Positions 1-9,903 are shown, counted from the stretch's first letter. The stretch is 64,000 nucleotides of DNA from Fodinibius roseus (GCF_900129315.1 NZ_FQUS01000002.1:248001-312000); one strand, 5' to 3'. Notes: generated by a model from the letters alone, not told the origin. Numbers and translations are program-made.

Positions 1-1
1 C

Positions 2-3000
2 TATGGCAAATACCGAATCGAAGCGATGCCTCATCGTATATCGTTCACAGCAAAAAAAAGATCGGTTGCCGATATATTACGCATTATTTCACGGGAAACA
101 GGATTACTGTTTAGACAAATCAACAGCACCGTAACGGTCAAAACAGATGATATTCGACCTGTAAAAAGAGAAGAACCATCAGATGAAATGATCGAAGGAA
201 CCGTATATGATGCGGCAACTAATGAAACCCTGCCCGGTGTAAACATTCTGGTGAAAGGGACTACCATGGGGACATCGACAGACAGAAATGGGGCATTTGA
301 ATTTACCGTTCCCTCTCTGCAAGATACGTTGGTGGCCTCGTTTGTGGGGTATCAGACAAAAGAAGTACCCATCAATGGCAGAACTGAACTAAACATATCG
401 TTGAGTTCACAGGCCATTGTAGGTGATGAAATGGTTGTCGTGGGATATGGAGAACAGGAAAGAAGCAGTTTAACCAGTGCGGTCTCCGATATTGATGGTG
501 ATGTTATTTCTAAAAAACATGTGTTCGACAGTCGAAGAGCATTGCAGGGACTGGCGCCGGGGGTGACTGTTATAGACCGTGGAGGCGATCCTGCAGCGGC
601 AAATAATATCCAGATCAGAATTCGGGGAAATACCACGATCGGAAATAACGAGCCTCTTGTTTTGGTCGATGGCGTAGAAGAAACTGATGGGTTCGGCGAT
701 ATGAATCCCAATGATATTGCATCCATCACCGTATTGAAAGATGCTTCTGCTACCGCTATCTATGGATCGAGAGGAGCTAACGGGGTCGTTTTAGTAACCA
801 CTAAGGACGCTGAGGAAGGAGTGTTGGAAGTAGAATATAACGGCTATTATGGAGTTCAGGAGCTCAATTACAAGCCGGAACACTTGGGATTGGAAAAATA
901 TATGAGACTGCAAAATGAAGCTTATTCCAACCGTCCCGGTGGACAACCTTTTTATACAGAGGAAGAGATTCAGGAGTATATCAACGCTGATGACCGGTTG
1001 CAATATCCACTACCCAATACCATGTGGGATGCGACCTTCAGCCCCGCCCCGCAACAGAATCACAGCTTGCAATTCAGTGGAGGATCTGAAAGCATAAATT
1101 CTCTCTTGTCACTCAGCTATTCGAATCAGGATGGCGTTATTCCGAACTTTTCATCGGATAAATATAACGTCCGGTTAAATACGAACTTTAAAGTAAACGA
1201 CCGTATTCAGCTGAGCAGCAAGATAACCTATAGGAAAAATGATTCGGTCCGTCCCTTTGAAGACGGGGGGGTTTACTGGCGTCTGTGGCACAGCTCTCAG
1301 TGGACGGTTCCCCAATATCCGGATGGGACATACGGGGTAAGCAATCAGGGTCATAATCCTTATATGTATGCCAAGGAATCAGGAACGCTAAAATATTACC
1401 AGGATTATTTGTTAGGAAATGCAACGGCTGATGTGGAGCTGTTGGACAATCTTACCTATAGCTTACAAGTAAGTGGCCAGATTGATTTGCGAAGTCACCG
1501 AAATTTTAAAAGAGCCTATGACGTCCATGATTATTATGATCCGAGCGTCATCGTTAAGACCGTTTCTCCCAATCAATTAACGGAATTTCGGGATCAAACC
1601 GATCGACTTACGTTGCGAAATTTATTAAACTATAAGCTGGAGCTGGAAAATCACTCAATTAGCATCCTGGGGGGATACGAGCAGATACAACAAAACCACG
1701 AACGGCTAACCGCAAACAGGGAAGGCTTTTACAATAACGAGTTACGAAACCTGGATGCAGGATCCCAGGAAAACTGGTCTAACTCAGGGTACGATACCGA
1801 TACGCGGTTAAGATCTGTTTTTGGGCGACTGAACTACTCTTATGAAGATCGATATCTCTTGGAAGCCAATGCCCGGTACGATGGTTCTTCCAAGTTCTAT
1901 GGAGCCAACAATCAATACAGTTTCTTCCCGTCATTTTCAGCGGCATGGCGAATCTCCAATGAGCAGTTTTGGGAACCATTTGAGTCGGTTATCAGCAATC
2001 TGAAACTTCGGGGATCCTGGGGCCGTACCGGCAATAATTCAGTTGATCTATATACCTTTTTCCCGGGCTTAAACAACGGAACATACAGTTTCGGCGGGGG
2101 GCTTGTGGAGACTTATTACCAGGGCTCATTAACTAATCAGGACTTGACTTGGGAGACGACCACTCAAACAGATGTGGGTATCGACATAGCTTTTTGGGAA
2201 GGTATGCTGGGGATGACTTTTGATTACTACGAGAAAAGAACCGACGGCATTTTATTAACGTTGCCTATTCCCGGAACGGTGGGGTTGGGAGCGGCTCCCC
2301 AAAATGCGGGTATTGTCGATAACAAGGGCTGGGAGCTGACGCTCAGCCATAGGAATATTTTATCCGAGGATTTCAATTATAGCATTTCGGCCAACCTATC
2401 TGATGTACGAAACGAGGTTATTGACTTAGCCGGAACAGGGCCTTACCTGGGTGGGAGAGAAAATGTGTTGGTTACAAAAGAAGGAGAAGAAATAAATGCA
2501 TTATACGGATATAAAGCGCTTGGATATTTTGAATCCGAACAAGAGATTCAGAATCATCCGACAATTGTAGATAAGGACGCCACCTATCCCGGTGACTTGA
2601 AGTATGCTGATCTTAACGAAGATGGTGTCATAAACGGCGAGGATCGTACTGTCATCGGTTCTACGCTACCCAAATATACGTTTGGCATAACGACCAACCT
2701 GAACTATAGAAATTTTGATCTGGGATTTTTTATCCAGGGTGTAGGTCAGGCTGATGCGATACCGATTGGCGCAGCCCGTGAAGGCGGAAATTGGGAGGGT
2801 TTTACCTTGGAAATTGCCGGAGATTACTGGACGCCGGAAAATACCGACGCCCGTTTCCCTCGCAGGGAAAAAAGATCGCGAAAAAATCAAAGTTACCACA
2901 GCTCATGGTGGGTGGTCGATGCATCGTATGTAAAGCTTAAAAATTTAGATGTCGGATACACCGTTCCGGCCGACGTTTTGCAAAAGATGGGTATTGACAT

Positions 3001-3151
3001 ACGCTCACTGCGAATATTTGCAAGCGGGACCAATCTTTTTACGCTTTCTGAAGCCACGGACTGGGGACTGGATCCCGAATTTCCGTCAGGCCGGTTGAAC
3101 TATTACCCCCAGACCAAGCTATACTCCGTTGGGATCAATCTGGAATTCTAA
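2..3151 (+). CDS. SusC/RagA-type TonB-dependent receptor, 5' end cut by window
   Basis: Outer-membrane TonB-dependent transporter of the SusC/RagA family, which with its SusD partner imports oligosaccharides or other polymers. The reading frame is already open at base 2, and the residues before and after the first ATG (base 26) look like the middle of an STN domain (ISFTAKKRSVADIL), so the signal peptide and start lie outside the window. A carboxypeptidase-regulatory-like repeat follows (GTVYDAATNETLPGVNILVK), then the SusC signature around VLKDASATAIYGSRGANGV, a plug and a long beta-barrel ending in an aromatic-rich strand (YSVGINLEF). An STN domain usually means signalling to a FecR anti-sigma factor, so a sigma/anti-sigma pair probably lies just upstream. 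The SusD gene begins 5 bases after the stop. This is one of three SusC genes in the window and is AT-richer than the 12-19 kb block. Family certain; substrate unknown. Confidence 0.95.
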   Translation, partial: YGKYRIEAMPHRISFTAKKRSVADILRIISRETGLLFRQINSTVTVKTDDIRPVKREEPSDEMIEGTVYDAATNETLPGVNILVKGTTMGTSTDRNGAFEFTVPSLQDTLVASFVGYQTKEVPINGRTELNISLSSQAIVGDEMVVVGYGEQERSSLTSAVSDIDGDVISKKHVFDSRRALQGLAPGVTVIDRGGDPAAANNIQIRIRGNTTIGNNEPLVLVDGVEETDGFGDMNPNDIASITVLKDASATAIYGSRGANGVVLVTTKDAEEGVLEVEYNGYYGVQELNYKPEHLGLEKYMRLQNEAYSNRPGGQPFYTEEEIQEYINADDRLQYPLPNTMWDATFSPAPQQNHSLQFSGGSESINSLLSLSYSNQDGVIPNFSSDKYNVRLNTNFKVNDRIQLSSKITYRKNDSVRPFEDGGVYWRLWHSSQWTVPQYPDGTYGVSNQGHNPYMYAKESGTLKYYQDYLLGNATADVELLDNLTYSLQVSGQIDLRSHRNFKRAYDVHDYYDPSVIVKTVSPNQLTEFRDQTDRLTLRNLLNYKLELENHSISILGGYEQIQQNHERLTANREGFYNNELRNLDAGSQENWSNSGYDTDTRLRSVFGRLNYSYEDRYLLEANARYDGSSKFYGANNQYSFFPSFSAAWRISNEQFWEPFESVISNLKLRGSWGRTGNNSVDLYTFFPGLNNGTYSFGGGLVETYYQGSLTNQDLTWETTTQTDVGIDIAFWEGMLGMTFDYYEKRTDGILLTLPIPGTVGLGAAPQNAGIVDNKGWELTLSHRNILSEDFNYSISANLSDVRNEVIDLAGTGPYLGGRENVLVTKEGEEINALYGYKALGYFESEQEIQNHPTIVDKDATYPGDLKYADLNEDGVINGEDRTVIGSTLPKYTFGITTNLNYRNFDLGFFIQGVGQADAIPIGAAREGGNWEGFTLEIAGDYWTPENTDARFPRREKRSRKNQSYHSSWWVVDASYVKLKNLDVGYTVPADVLQKMGIDIRSLRIFASGTNLFTLSEATDWGLDPEFPSGRLNYYPQTKLYSVGINLEF

Positions 3152-3155
3152 AACT

Positions 3156-5168
3156 ATGATTAATATTATGATGAATCGAATCATTTTTTTCTCCCTGGTA
3201 GCACTGCTGCTAATTACAACAGCGTGCAGCGATAACTTCTTACAAACAGAACCTAATGACCGACTTTCGGACGGCTCTTTTTGGAATACCGAAGAGGATG
3301 CTGAGCTGGCTGCCAACGCTCTCTATGATCATCTTAAAACAGCCATCTTCAGATGGGATTCGATATCAGATATTGGCAAACCAAATACTCCTTCCAGTAG
3401 TGCCTCTCAAAATGTACAGGGATTACAGAGCTCAACCTCCGGCTATGGTCGGGGTATATGGGGCAATAGCTATGAGGCGATAAGGGCTGTTAATGATTAC
3501 CTGGTAAAAATCGATCGTGTTGAGAGTGATAATACAGCATTGTTAGACCGGTACCGGGCAGAAGCTCGTTTTATCAGAGCTTATCAATATTCGTATCTGT
3601 TGATGTTTTACGGGGATGTTCCGTTCATCACAGAACCGATTTCTATTAGCGAAGCCAAAGAATTGACCCGAACGGATAAAGCGGAGATCTGGGATTTTGT
3701 CAGTTCAGAATTGCAGGAAATTTCAGAAGTCCTGCCCGAAAGCTACAGCGATAATGACCAAGGCAGAATTACAAGAGGCGCGGCCCTGGCATGGAAGGCA
3801 CGGGCAATGCTCTGGGCCGGGCGTTATGAAGAAGCCGCTGCGGCCGCCCAGGCGGTGATGGATTCAGGAGTCTATGAACTGTATCCCAGCTATCAAGATC
3901 TGTTCAGCTATGAGGCCGAGCATAATAGCGGAGTCATTTTGAATAAGGAGTATATCAAAAACGAGGATTCCAATTCTCTGTTTGATATCTTAGCTCCTTT
4001 TTCTCAGAAATCTTCGGGTTCCACTTTTGTGCCTACCAAAAGTTTGGTAGACGCGTATGAGATGGCAAATGGTATGAAGATCGACGACCCTGGAAGCGGA
4101 TATGATCCCGCCAGTCCCTATGAAAACAGGGACCCGAGATTACGCTATTCCATGTTCGTATATGGAGACGTACTGCCGGATGGACAAATCTATGATCCGC
4201 GGCCCGGATTGGGAGGTCCGGATGACATCATGAGATCGTTTACAACCACAAGTACCGGGTTTAACATCAAAAAATATGTCAACGATCAGGATCTGGAAGA
4301 TCCGTCCAATGGCGGCATCAATATTATCCTGCAGCGTTATGCTGAAATACTACTGACCTACGCAGAGGCCAAGATAGAACTCGGAGAGATCGACCAGAGC
4401 GTGTATGATGCAATTAACGAAGTTCGCCAGCGACCGGATGTGGAGATGCCTGCTATACAATCCCCGAAAAGCCAGGAAGAGCTGCGGCAAATTGTCCGCC
4501 ACGAGCGTAAAGTAGAACTGGCATTTGAAGGGTTGCGCTATTTCGATATCCGCCGCTGGGAGATCGCCCCGGAGGTGATGAATGGACCGATCAGGGGTAT
4601 AACATCTGTGCAGAATACCTATGCCGACCGTTCGGATTGGGAGGTAATCGACTTTTCTTCAGATAATGAGCCTCGTGGAAATGTGGCATCGAATATAATT
4701 GATGATGATGTATCCACCATTTGGCATACGGCATGGGTAAATTCTAATCCTCCTCATCCTCATTATATAACCATCGATATGGGAGACCGGCAGGAAATCA
4801 TCGGATTCAGAATTCGAGGTCGCCAGGGATATAACGATGGCAATCCGCAGGATATTTATATTGAAGTAAGCAGTAATGGAAATACTTGGGAGCACAGGGA
4901 AGACTTTACATTAAATAATGTTGGGTCGAATACGGTATATACATCATCTGCTCGTCAAGCCCAATATTTCAGAATGACAGTTGAGTCCAGTTTTGGAGGA
5001 ACGACTCATACCCATGTGGCAGAAATAGAAGTGATTACCGCTCAGGCTACGGAAACCTGGGTGTATCCGGAATATGAGCGCAGCTTTGGTGAAAAAGATT
5101 ATTTCTTGCCCATTCCCGATGAGGAGCTGACGTTAAATCCGAATTTAGAACAAAATCCAGGGTATTAA
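3156..5168 (+). CDS. SusD/RagB-type lipoprotein with inserted F5/8C (discoidin) domain
   Basis: Surface glycan-binding lipoprotein that caps the SusC channel encoded directly upstream. The start at 3156 avoids overlap with SusC; ATGs at 3168 and 3171 are also possible and all give a signal peptide ending LLLITTAC with a lipidated Cys. The SusD fold is recognisable from the N-terminal helix region (RLSDGSFWNTEEDAELAANA), the TPR-like core (AEARFIRAYQYSYLL) and the C-terminal end (DYFLPIPDEELTLNPN). The protein is about 670 residues, against 513 and 529 for the other two SusDs here. The extra length is a block at about bases 4620-5050 with discoidin features (IIDDDVSTIWHTAW, HYITIDMGDRQEIIGF, DIYIEVSSNGNTW, AQYFRMTVES). 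It sits where the other two SusDs have a short loop before the final LPIP motif. The block probably adds a carbohydrate-binding site; that role is inferred. Confidence 0.93.
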   Translation: MINIMMNRIIFFSLVALLLITTACSDNFLQTEPNDRLSDGSFWNTEEDAELAANALYDHLKTAIFRWDSISDIGKPNTPSSSASQNVQGLQSSTSGYGRGIWGNSYEAIRAVNDYLVKIDRVESDNTALLDRYRAEARFIRAYQYSYLLMFYGDVPFITEPISISEAKELTRTDKAEIWDFVSSELQEISEVLPESYSDNDQGRITRGAALAWKARAMLWAGRYEEAAAAAQAVMDSGVYELYPSYQDLFSYEAEHNSGVILNKEYIKNEDSNSLFDILAPFSQKSSGSTFVPTKSLVDAYEMANGMKIDDPGSGYDPASPYENRDPRLRYSMFVYGDVLPDGQIYDPRPGLGGPDDIMRSFTTTSTGFNIKKYVNDQDLEDPSNGGINIILQRYAEILLTYAEAKIELGEIDQSVYDAINEVRQRPDVEMPAIQSPKSQEELRQIVRHERKVELAFEGLRYFDIRRWEIAPEVMNGPIRGITSVQNTYADRSDWEVIDFSSDNEPRGNVASNIIDDDVSTIWHTAWVNSNPPHPHYITIDMGDRQEIIGFRIRGRQGYNDGNPQDIYIEVSSNGNTWEHREDFTLNNVGSNTVYTSSARQAQYFRMTVESSFGGTTHTHVAEIEVITAQATETWVYPEYERSFGEKDYFLPIPDEELTLNPNLEQNPGY

Positions 5169-5220
5169 TCCGGATGGTTGACAGCCCCTTAAATGTCAAA
5201 AATAAAAAAGGTTTATCATA

Positions 5221-6864
5221 ATGGGTGAGGAGAACAAACCGGAAGAATCAGCGGCACATGAAACCACGCTTGACCGCTTGACGAATGAAACGATGGACCG
5301 GCGCAGCTTTCTGCAAAAGACAGGAAAGATTGCAGAGGTATTGGCTGCCGCCGGTCTGTTGGGAACCCTCCCTGCTATCGCCGGGTGTGGCAGTAATGGG
5401 GGGGAGGGGCCCTCAACTCCAACCCCGCCTAAAACGATCGGTTATCCATTTGAATTGGGTGTTGCCTCGGGAGATCCGTTGCCTGACGGAGTCGTACTAT
5501 GGACCCGCTTGGCGCCCCGGGGGGGATCCATGCCCTCCGAGCCGGTGGATGTAACGTGGGAGGTAGCTGAGGACGAATCTTTCACGAGCATCGTACAACA
5601 AGGCACCTATGCGGCAGAGCCCGAATACGCCCATTCCGTGCATGCCGAAATAGAGGGACTGGAACCGGACCAGTGGTATTATTACCGGTTTAAAATGAAT
5701 GACGAAGTGAGTCCGACCGGACGCACCAAAACAATACCGGCGGACGGCGCGCCAGTGGATCAGCTGAATATCGCATTCGCCTCTTGCCAGAATTATCCTG
5801 CAGGCTATTATACGGCCTACGATCATCTGGTTAATGAGGATTTGGATGTGGTCTTTTTTCTGGGAGATTATATCTATGAAGGAGCGGCCCAGGGGAGTCT
5901 GGGCAGGGGACATCTGCCGCGAAATGAAGTCCGCACATTACATGAATACCGCATTCGCTACGGACAGTATAAAAGCGATCCTTCCCTGCAGGCGGCCCAT
6001 GCGGCCTTTCCCTGGATAGTGACCCTTGACGATCATGAAGTCAAAAACAACTGGGGAGGCGAAGGGCCTCCTTATGATAATACAGCTCAGTTTTTGAGTC
6101 GGCGGGCAGCGGCCTTTAAGGCGTATTACGAGCATATGCCGATTCGAAGATCCTCCCTGCCCGGTGATGTCAATATGCAGCTGTTCCGTCGGTTTAAATA
6201 TGGTAATTTAGTGGATTTTAATGTGCTGGATACCCGGCAATACCGCACTGGTTTTGCCTGCGGGGGAGGTATCCAGTCGGATTGTTCGGAGCGGCTGGAT
6301 CCAGCCCGTACGATGCTGGGAGAGGACCAGGAAGACTGGCTGTTCGACGGACTTCGTTCCTCTTCGGCCCGGTGGAAGGTACTCGCCCAGCAGGTCATGA
6401 TGGCGCAGGATGATCGACAAGAGGGCCCGGGAACCGCATTCGGCATGGATAAGTGGGACGGCTATGCCGCAACCCGTAATCGATTATTTGATGTTGTAAA
6501 AGAAAATGATATCGATAATATGGTGGTATTGACGGGCGACTCGCACAAAAATTGGGTGAACGATCTGAAAGACGATTTTAGTAATCCGGATTCTCGTACG
6601 CTGGGTACCGAATTTATGGGAACCAGCATTACTTCCGGCGGCAACGGCACCGATTTTCCAGGTTACGCAAGTACAATTTTGGCAGAAAATCCGCATATTA
6701 AGTTTTATAACGCTCAACGGGGATATGTGCGATGCAGCATAACACCCGAGCGGTGGCAAACGGATTTTCGGGTGGTACCGTATGTCGAAACCAAGGGAGC
6801 AGATATCCGGACACGAGCTTCGTTTGTTGTTGAAAACGGACAGCCCGGCGCGGTACAGATGTAG
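5221..6864 (+). CDS. phoD: PhoD-family alkaline phosphatase/phosphodiesterase, Tat-exported
   Basis: Metal-dependent phosphomonoesterase or phosphodiesterase of the PhoD family, acting in the periplasm or at the cell surface. The N terminus has a twin-arginine signal (DRRSFLQKTGK followed by a hydrophobic stretch ending AIAGC, possibly lipidated). An Ig/fibronectin-like N domain (SGDPLPDGVVLWTRL) precedes the calcineurin-like catalytic domain with metal-binding motifs FLGDYIYE, TLDDHEVKNNW and VLTGDSHKNW. At 547 residues the length is normal for the family. It lies 52 bases after the SusD gene on the same strand and may be co-transcribed with the SusCD pair, which would suit a phosphorylated glycan or phosphate scavenging from the substrate. 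No Pho-box-like regulator site was recognised. Family assignment firm; exact substrate unknown. Confidence 0.92.
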   Translation: MGEENKPEESAAHETTLDRLTNETMDRRSFLQKTGKIAEVLAAAGLLGTLPAIAGCGSNGGEGPSTPTPPKTIGYPFELGVASGDPLPDGVVLWTRLAPRGGSMPSEPVDVTWEVAEDESFTSIVQQGTYAAEPEYAHSVHAEIEGLEPDQWYYYRFKMNDEVSPTGRTKTIPADGAPVDQLNIAFASCQNYPAGYYTAYDHLVNEDLDVVFFLGDYIYEGAAQGSLGRGHLPRNEVRTLHEYRIRYGQYKSDPSLQAAHAAFPWIVTLDDHEVKNNWGGEGPPYDNTAQFLSRRAAAFKAYYEHMPIRRSSLPGDVNMQLFRRFKYGNLVDFNVLDTRQYRTGFACGGGIQSDCSERLDPARTMLGEDQEDWLFDGLRSSSARWKVLAQQVMMAQDDRQEGPGTAFGMDKWDGYAATRNRLFDVVKENDIDNMVVLTGDSHKNWVNDLKDDFSNPDSRTLGTEFMGTSITSGGNGTDFPGYASTILAENPHIKFYNAQRGYVRCSITPERWQTDFRVVPYVETKGADIRTRASFVVENGQPGAVQM

Positions 6865-6929
6865 CCGATACACGTATCCGTTAACCTGGATATGCGATCT
6901 AACATACAGGCAGATAGATTTGATTTAAC

Positions 6930-7478
6930 ATGATAAATGGAGCCACTGTGTTCAATTAGTTGTTAGGGTCAGTATTAGTAGTTGGATTTATCCTGTCGTT
7001 TCGGGCCAGCTCAACGACTCAGGTAACATCTCATCGGTTCGGCCCACCGGATGGGGAGGTAGCAACAGAAATTACAGCTGTAGACAGTTCTGCTTATGAG
7101 TTCCAATACAAAAAAGTGGATTCTGTAGCGCTCGATTTGACCGTTTTTCCCTCCGCCCGCAGCCAATCGAAAGCCCCGGCGATTGTCTTCTTCTTTGGCG
7201 GGGGATGGAAAGAGGGGAAAATGGATCAATTTAAACCTCACGCCGAGTACTTTGCCCAACGGGGAATGACCGGCATTCTGGTGGATTATCGTGTTGCCTC
7301 CCGGCATGGCACTACGCCTTTTGATGCCGTGGATGACGCCCGTGAGGCTGTTGCATTTATTGGCCGGAATGCCGACTATTTTATACAGACGGTTCTTGAA
7401 GCGGTTCGGTTTTTAATTGAACAACAGTTACTAAAAGGAACTCCTGAAATTAAGGAATGGATACAACACAGAAATTAA
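6930..7478 (+). pseudogene. Decayed alpha/beta-hydrolase (acetylesterase-like) with internal deletion
   Basis: Remnant of a secreted carbohydrate esterase-type alpha/beta hydrolase. An ATG at 6930 opens the frame, but an in-frame TAG at 6957-6959 interrupts it; translation could only resume at TTG 6960, which leads into a hydrophobic signal-like segment (GSVLVVGFILSF). The first half keeps the oxyanion-hole region (VFFFGGGWKEGKMDQF) and the strand/helix ending FDAVDDAREAV. It then jumps, near base 7350-7385, to what looks like the C-terminal tail of the same family (FIQTVLEAVRFLIEQQ). The nucleophile GxSxG, catalytic Asp and His regions are absent; the product would be 172 residues where relatives are usually about 270-320. 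The nonsense codon and the deletion together make a functional enzyme unlikely. It sits between phoD and a sulfatase, consistent with a former deacetylation step for the same substrate. Confidence 0.8.
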
Positions 7479-7504
7479 ATATGTCGATCATATATATAAC
7501 TGAT

Positions 7505-9577
7505 ATGAAGAAATCAATCCGTTTTGTTAGCTTTTTTGGTCTTTTTTTTCTCAGTTTGATAGGCTGCAGGGAACCTCAACAACAGCCAGCTAAAGGGTCC
7601 GGGGCCCCGCCCAATATCATCTTTATTCTGACCGATGATCTCGGCTATGGAGATATCGGAGCATTCTATCAAAATGAGCGAGTCGACGAAGGCGAGCCTT
7701 TCCATAAGACGCCCAACCTGGACCGGATGGTCGCTGAGGGAATACGCCTGGACCGCCATTATGTAGGGGCCCCTGTTTGCGCGCCCTCTCGAGCTTCGCT
7801 GTTGCAGGGCGTCCACCAGGGTCACGCCCAGATTCGCGATAACCAGTTTGATAAAGCCCTGTCTGATAATCATAACCTTGCTACAGTGCTGAAAGAGGCC
7901 GGCTATGCGACCGGTCTTGTAGGTAAATACGGACTGCAGGGCCGCGAGGGCGATAGCCCGCAGACGTGGGAAGCCTACCCGACCAAACGCGGATTCGATC
8001 ATTTTTTCGGCTACGTGCGTCACCGGGATGGCCATAATCACTACCCGGCCCATGAAGTGCGCCAGCGGCCGCCTGTAGAGTTGTATTCCGGAACTGAGGA
8101 AATCTCTGATCAGCTAAAAGGCGCTTATACCACCGACTTGTTTACAGCCGCCGCCAAAAAGTGGATTACCGAACAGAAAGATACGGGCCACCCTTTTTTC
8201 CTGTACCTGCCCTATGATACGCCCCATGCCGGATTGGAGATAGCGCCCGCTCCCTATCCCAAAGGCGGTGGATTAAAAGGTGGAGTGCAGTGGAAAGGCG
8301 AAAAGGGCCATATCATCAACACCGCGGATAGCACAATTGAGGACTATATCCATCACGATTATGCCGGCAGGGACTGGCCGGAGCCGCAGAAGCGGTTTGC
8401 CAGCATGGTCAGACGGATAGATAATGGCGTAGGAGATATTCTTCAGCTACTCAACGATCTGGATATTGACGACAATACCCTGGTTGTGTTTACTTCCGAT
8501 AACGGACCACACCGCGAATCCTACGGCTACGGGGCTTACGATCCTACCTTTTTTGATAGTTTTGGTCCGTTAGACGGGATAAAACGGGATACGTGGGAGG
8601 GGGGCATTCGCGTCCCCACTATCGTGCGCTGGCCGGGACAGATTCCCGCGGGGTCAACCAGTGATGCGCCCGGCGGCTTCCACGACTGGCTGCCGACGTT
8701 TGCTGACCTGGCCGGGCTGCCGGCACCGGCCCGCACTGATGGGGTATCGCTGCTTCCCCTACTCTCCGGAGAAGGTACGCCCAACGAAAGTGAGGTATAT
8801 ATCGAATACAGTCAGGGTGGGGCAACCCCTGATTATTCCGAATTTGAGGCCTCCCGTCAGGGCCAGCGTCGCGGGCAGATGCAGGTAATTTATTTGGATG
8901 GCTACAAAGGAATACGATATAACGTAGAATCCGCAGATGATGATTTTCGTATATATGATACCCGGAAAGATCCGGGCGAAACGAAGGATTTAGCCGGTAG
9001 TAGCGGTAAATTCGAAAAACTGCAAGGGCTCATGAAAGACCGGGTACTGCGGCTGCGTCGCCCCGATTCAACAGCGGCTCGGCCCTATGATGAGGTCCCG
9101 GTACCTGCAGTAGAGGCACCTCAGAATCTGAAGCTTGGCCTCCGCTACCGCGTTTTTGAGACTCCGACCCCGTGGACCCCGGATGTAAGCACGCTCGGGC
9201 TGGATTCCGAAAGCGCGTCCGGGGTGGCCAAAGGTTTTGATCTGAGCGTTCGAACCCGGGATGAGGATATTGTAATAGCTTACAGCGGTCTACTCGATGT
9301 ACCCCAAACCGGAACCTATACGTTTTCTTTGCAGACCGACGGTGGTGCGGTCCTGCATCTCCACGCGGCTACGGTGATCGATGCAGACCGGGGCTATACG
9401 GGTGGCACCGAAGTTTCAGGGGACATTCATCTGGAGGAAGGGTATCACCCAATACAACTCACATATGCTCGTGGTGAGAAAGGCACGCACGCTCTTCAGG
9501 TACGGTGGAGGGGTCCGGGCTTTACCCGGCAACCCATTGGACCTGAGCAGTTGAACCACAAGGTTTATTCAGAATAA
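7505..9577 (+). CDS. Formylglycine-dependent sulfatase with C-terminal PA14 domain (lipoprotein)
   Basis: Arylsulfatase-family hydrolase removing sulfate esters, predicted to be anchored by a lipid. The start at 7505 (MKKSIRFVSFFGL) gives a clean lipoprotein signal with lipobox SLIGC; an upstream in-frame ATG at 7457 would overlap the preceding pseudogene and push the signal inside. The sulfatase domain begins PNIIFILTDDLGYGDIG and carries the maturation motif CAPSR, whose Cys codon is at 7778-7780; this Cys is converted to formylglycine by a maturase not encoded here. A second metal site is visible at VVFTSDNGPH. A PA14-like beta-barrel occupies roughly bases 9120-9560 (DVPQTGTYTFSLQTDGGAVLHLH), a module often linked to carbohydrate binding. 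Part of the 0-11.6 kb glycan locus. Substrate unknown. Confidence 0.93.
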   Translation: MKKSIRFVSFFGLFFLSLIGCREPQQQPAKGSGAPPNIIFILTDDLGYGDIGAFYQNERVDEGEPFHKTPNLDRMVAEGIRLDRHYVGAPVCAPSRASLLQGVHQGHAQIRDNQFDKALSDNHNLATVLKEAGYATGLVGKYGLQGREGDSPQTWEAYPTKRGFDHFFGYVRHRDGHNHYPAHEVRQRPPVELYSGTEEISDQLKGAYTTDLFTAAAKKWITEQKDTGHPFFLYLPYDTPHAGLEIAPAPYPKGGGLKGGVQWKGEKGHIINTADSTIEDYIHHDYAGRDWPEPQKRFASMVRRIDNGVGDILQLLNDLDIDDNTLVVFTSDNGPHRESYGYGAYDPTFFDSFGPLDGIKRDTWEGGIRVPTIVRWPGQIPAGSTSDAPGGFHDWLPTFADLAGLPAPARTDGVSLLPLLSGEGTPNESEVYIEYSQGGATPDYSEFEASRQGQRRGQMQVIYLDGYKGIRYNVESADDDFRIYDTRKDPGETKDLAGSSGKFEKLQGLMKDRVLRLRRPDSTAARPYDEVPVPAVEAPQNLKLGLRYRVFETPTPWTPDVSTLGLDSESASGVAKGFDLSVRTRDEDIVIAYSGLLDVPQTGTYTFSLQTDGGAVLHLHAATVIDADRGYTGGTEVSGDIHLEEGYHPIQLTYARGEKGTHALQVRWRGPGFTRQPIGPEQLNHKVYSE

Positions 9578-9735
9578 TTTTGTGTCTTCTTTAAATATAA
9601 GCTGTGTTCAAGTAACAAGTGCAACAGCGCGGTAAGTTAATAAGTCTCTAACCGCTAAACGCATTATAATAAATATACCGTATATTAGAGTGAAATGGAG
9701 AATCAGTTTCTTGCACTAATAGCGAAAGCTTACAA
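9578..9735. other. AT-rich intergenic DNA before the family 1 element
   Basis: Together with the following element and relic this fills the 539-base space between the two sulfatase genes. I see no open frame of interest and no clear terminator; a TATA-rich stretch near 9665-9685 could be promoter DNA but matches no consensus well. The last five bases, TACAA (9731-9735), are the left target duplication of the element at 9736-9875. Confidence 0.5.
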
Positions 9736-9875
9736 GAACTCTTTGCAAAACCGTTCTTTTGGCCAATGTCGGCGTTATCGGGTGGTTGAAATTCTTACAT
9801 ATGGGCTATATACTGCGATTCCAACCTCCCTCTGGCCTTGACCTTGAACAAAACTCCTGGTTTTTCAAAGGCCTC
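9736..9875 (+). repeat. Family 1 interspersed palindromic element, copy A
   Basis: A 140-base element beginning GAACTCTTTGCAAAACC and ending GGTTTTTCAAAGGCCTC, so its ends are imperfect inverted repeats. It is flanked by a perfect 5-base direct repeat TACAA (9731-9735 and 9876-9880). The same core is found at 42739, 44037, 48198, 51691 and, inverted, 58685. A frame of 68 codons crosses the element, but it is built from repeat sequence and is not a gene. Probably a miniature non-autonomous transposable element. Confidence 0.8.
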
Positions 9876-9903
9876 TACAATGAATACCATACCTGCTTAT
9901 TCT

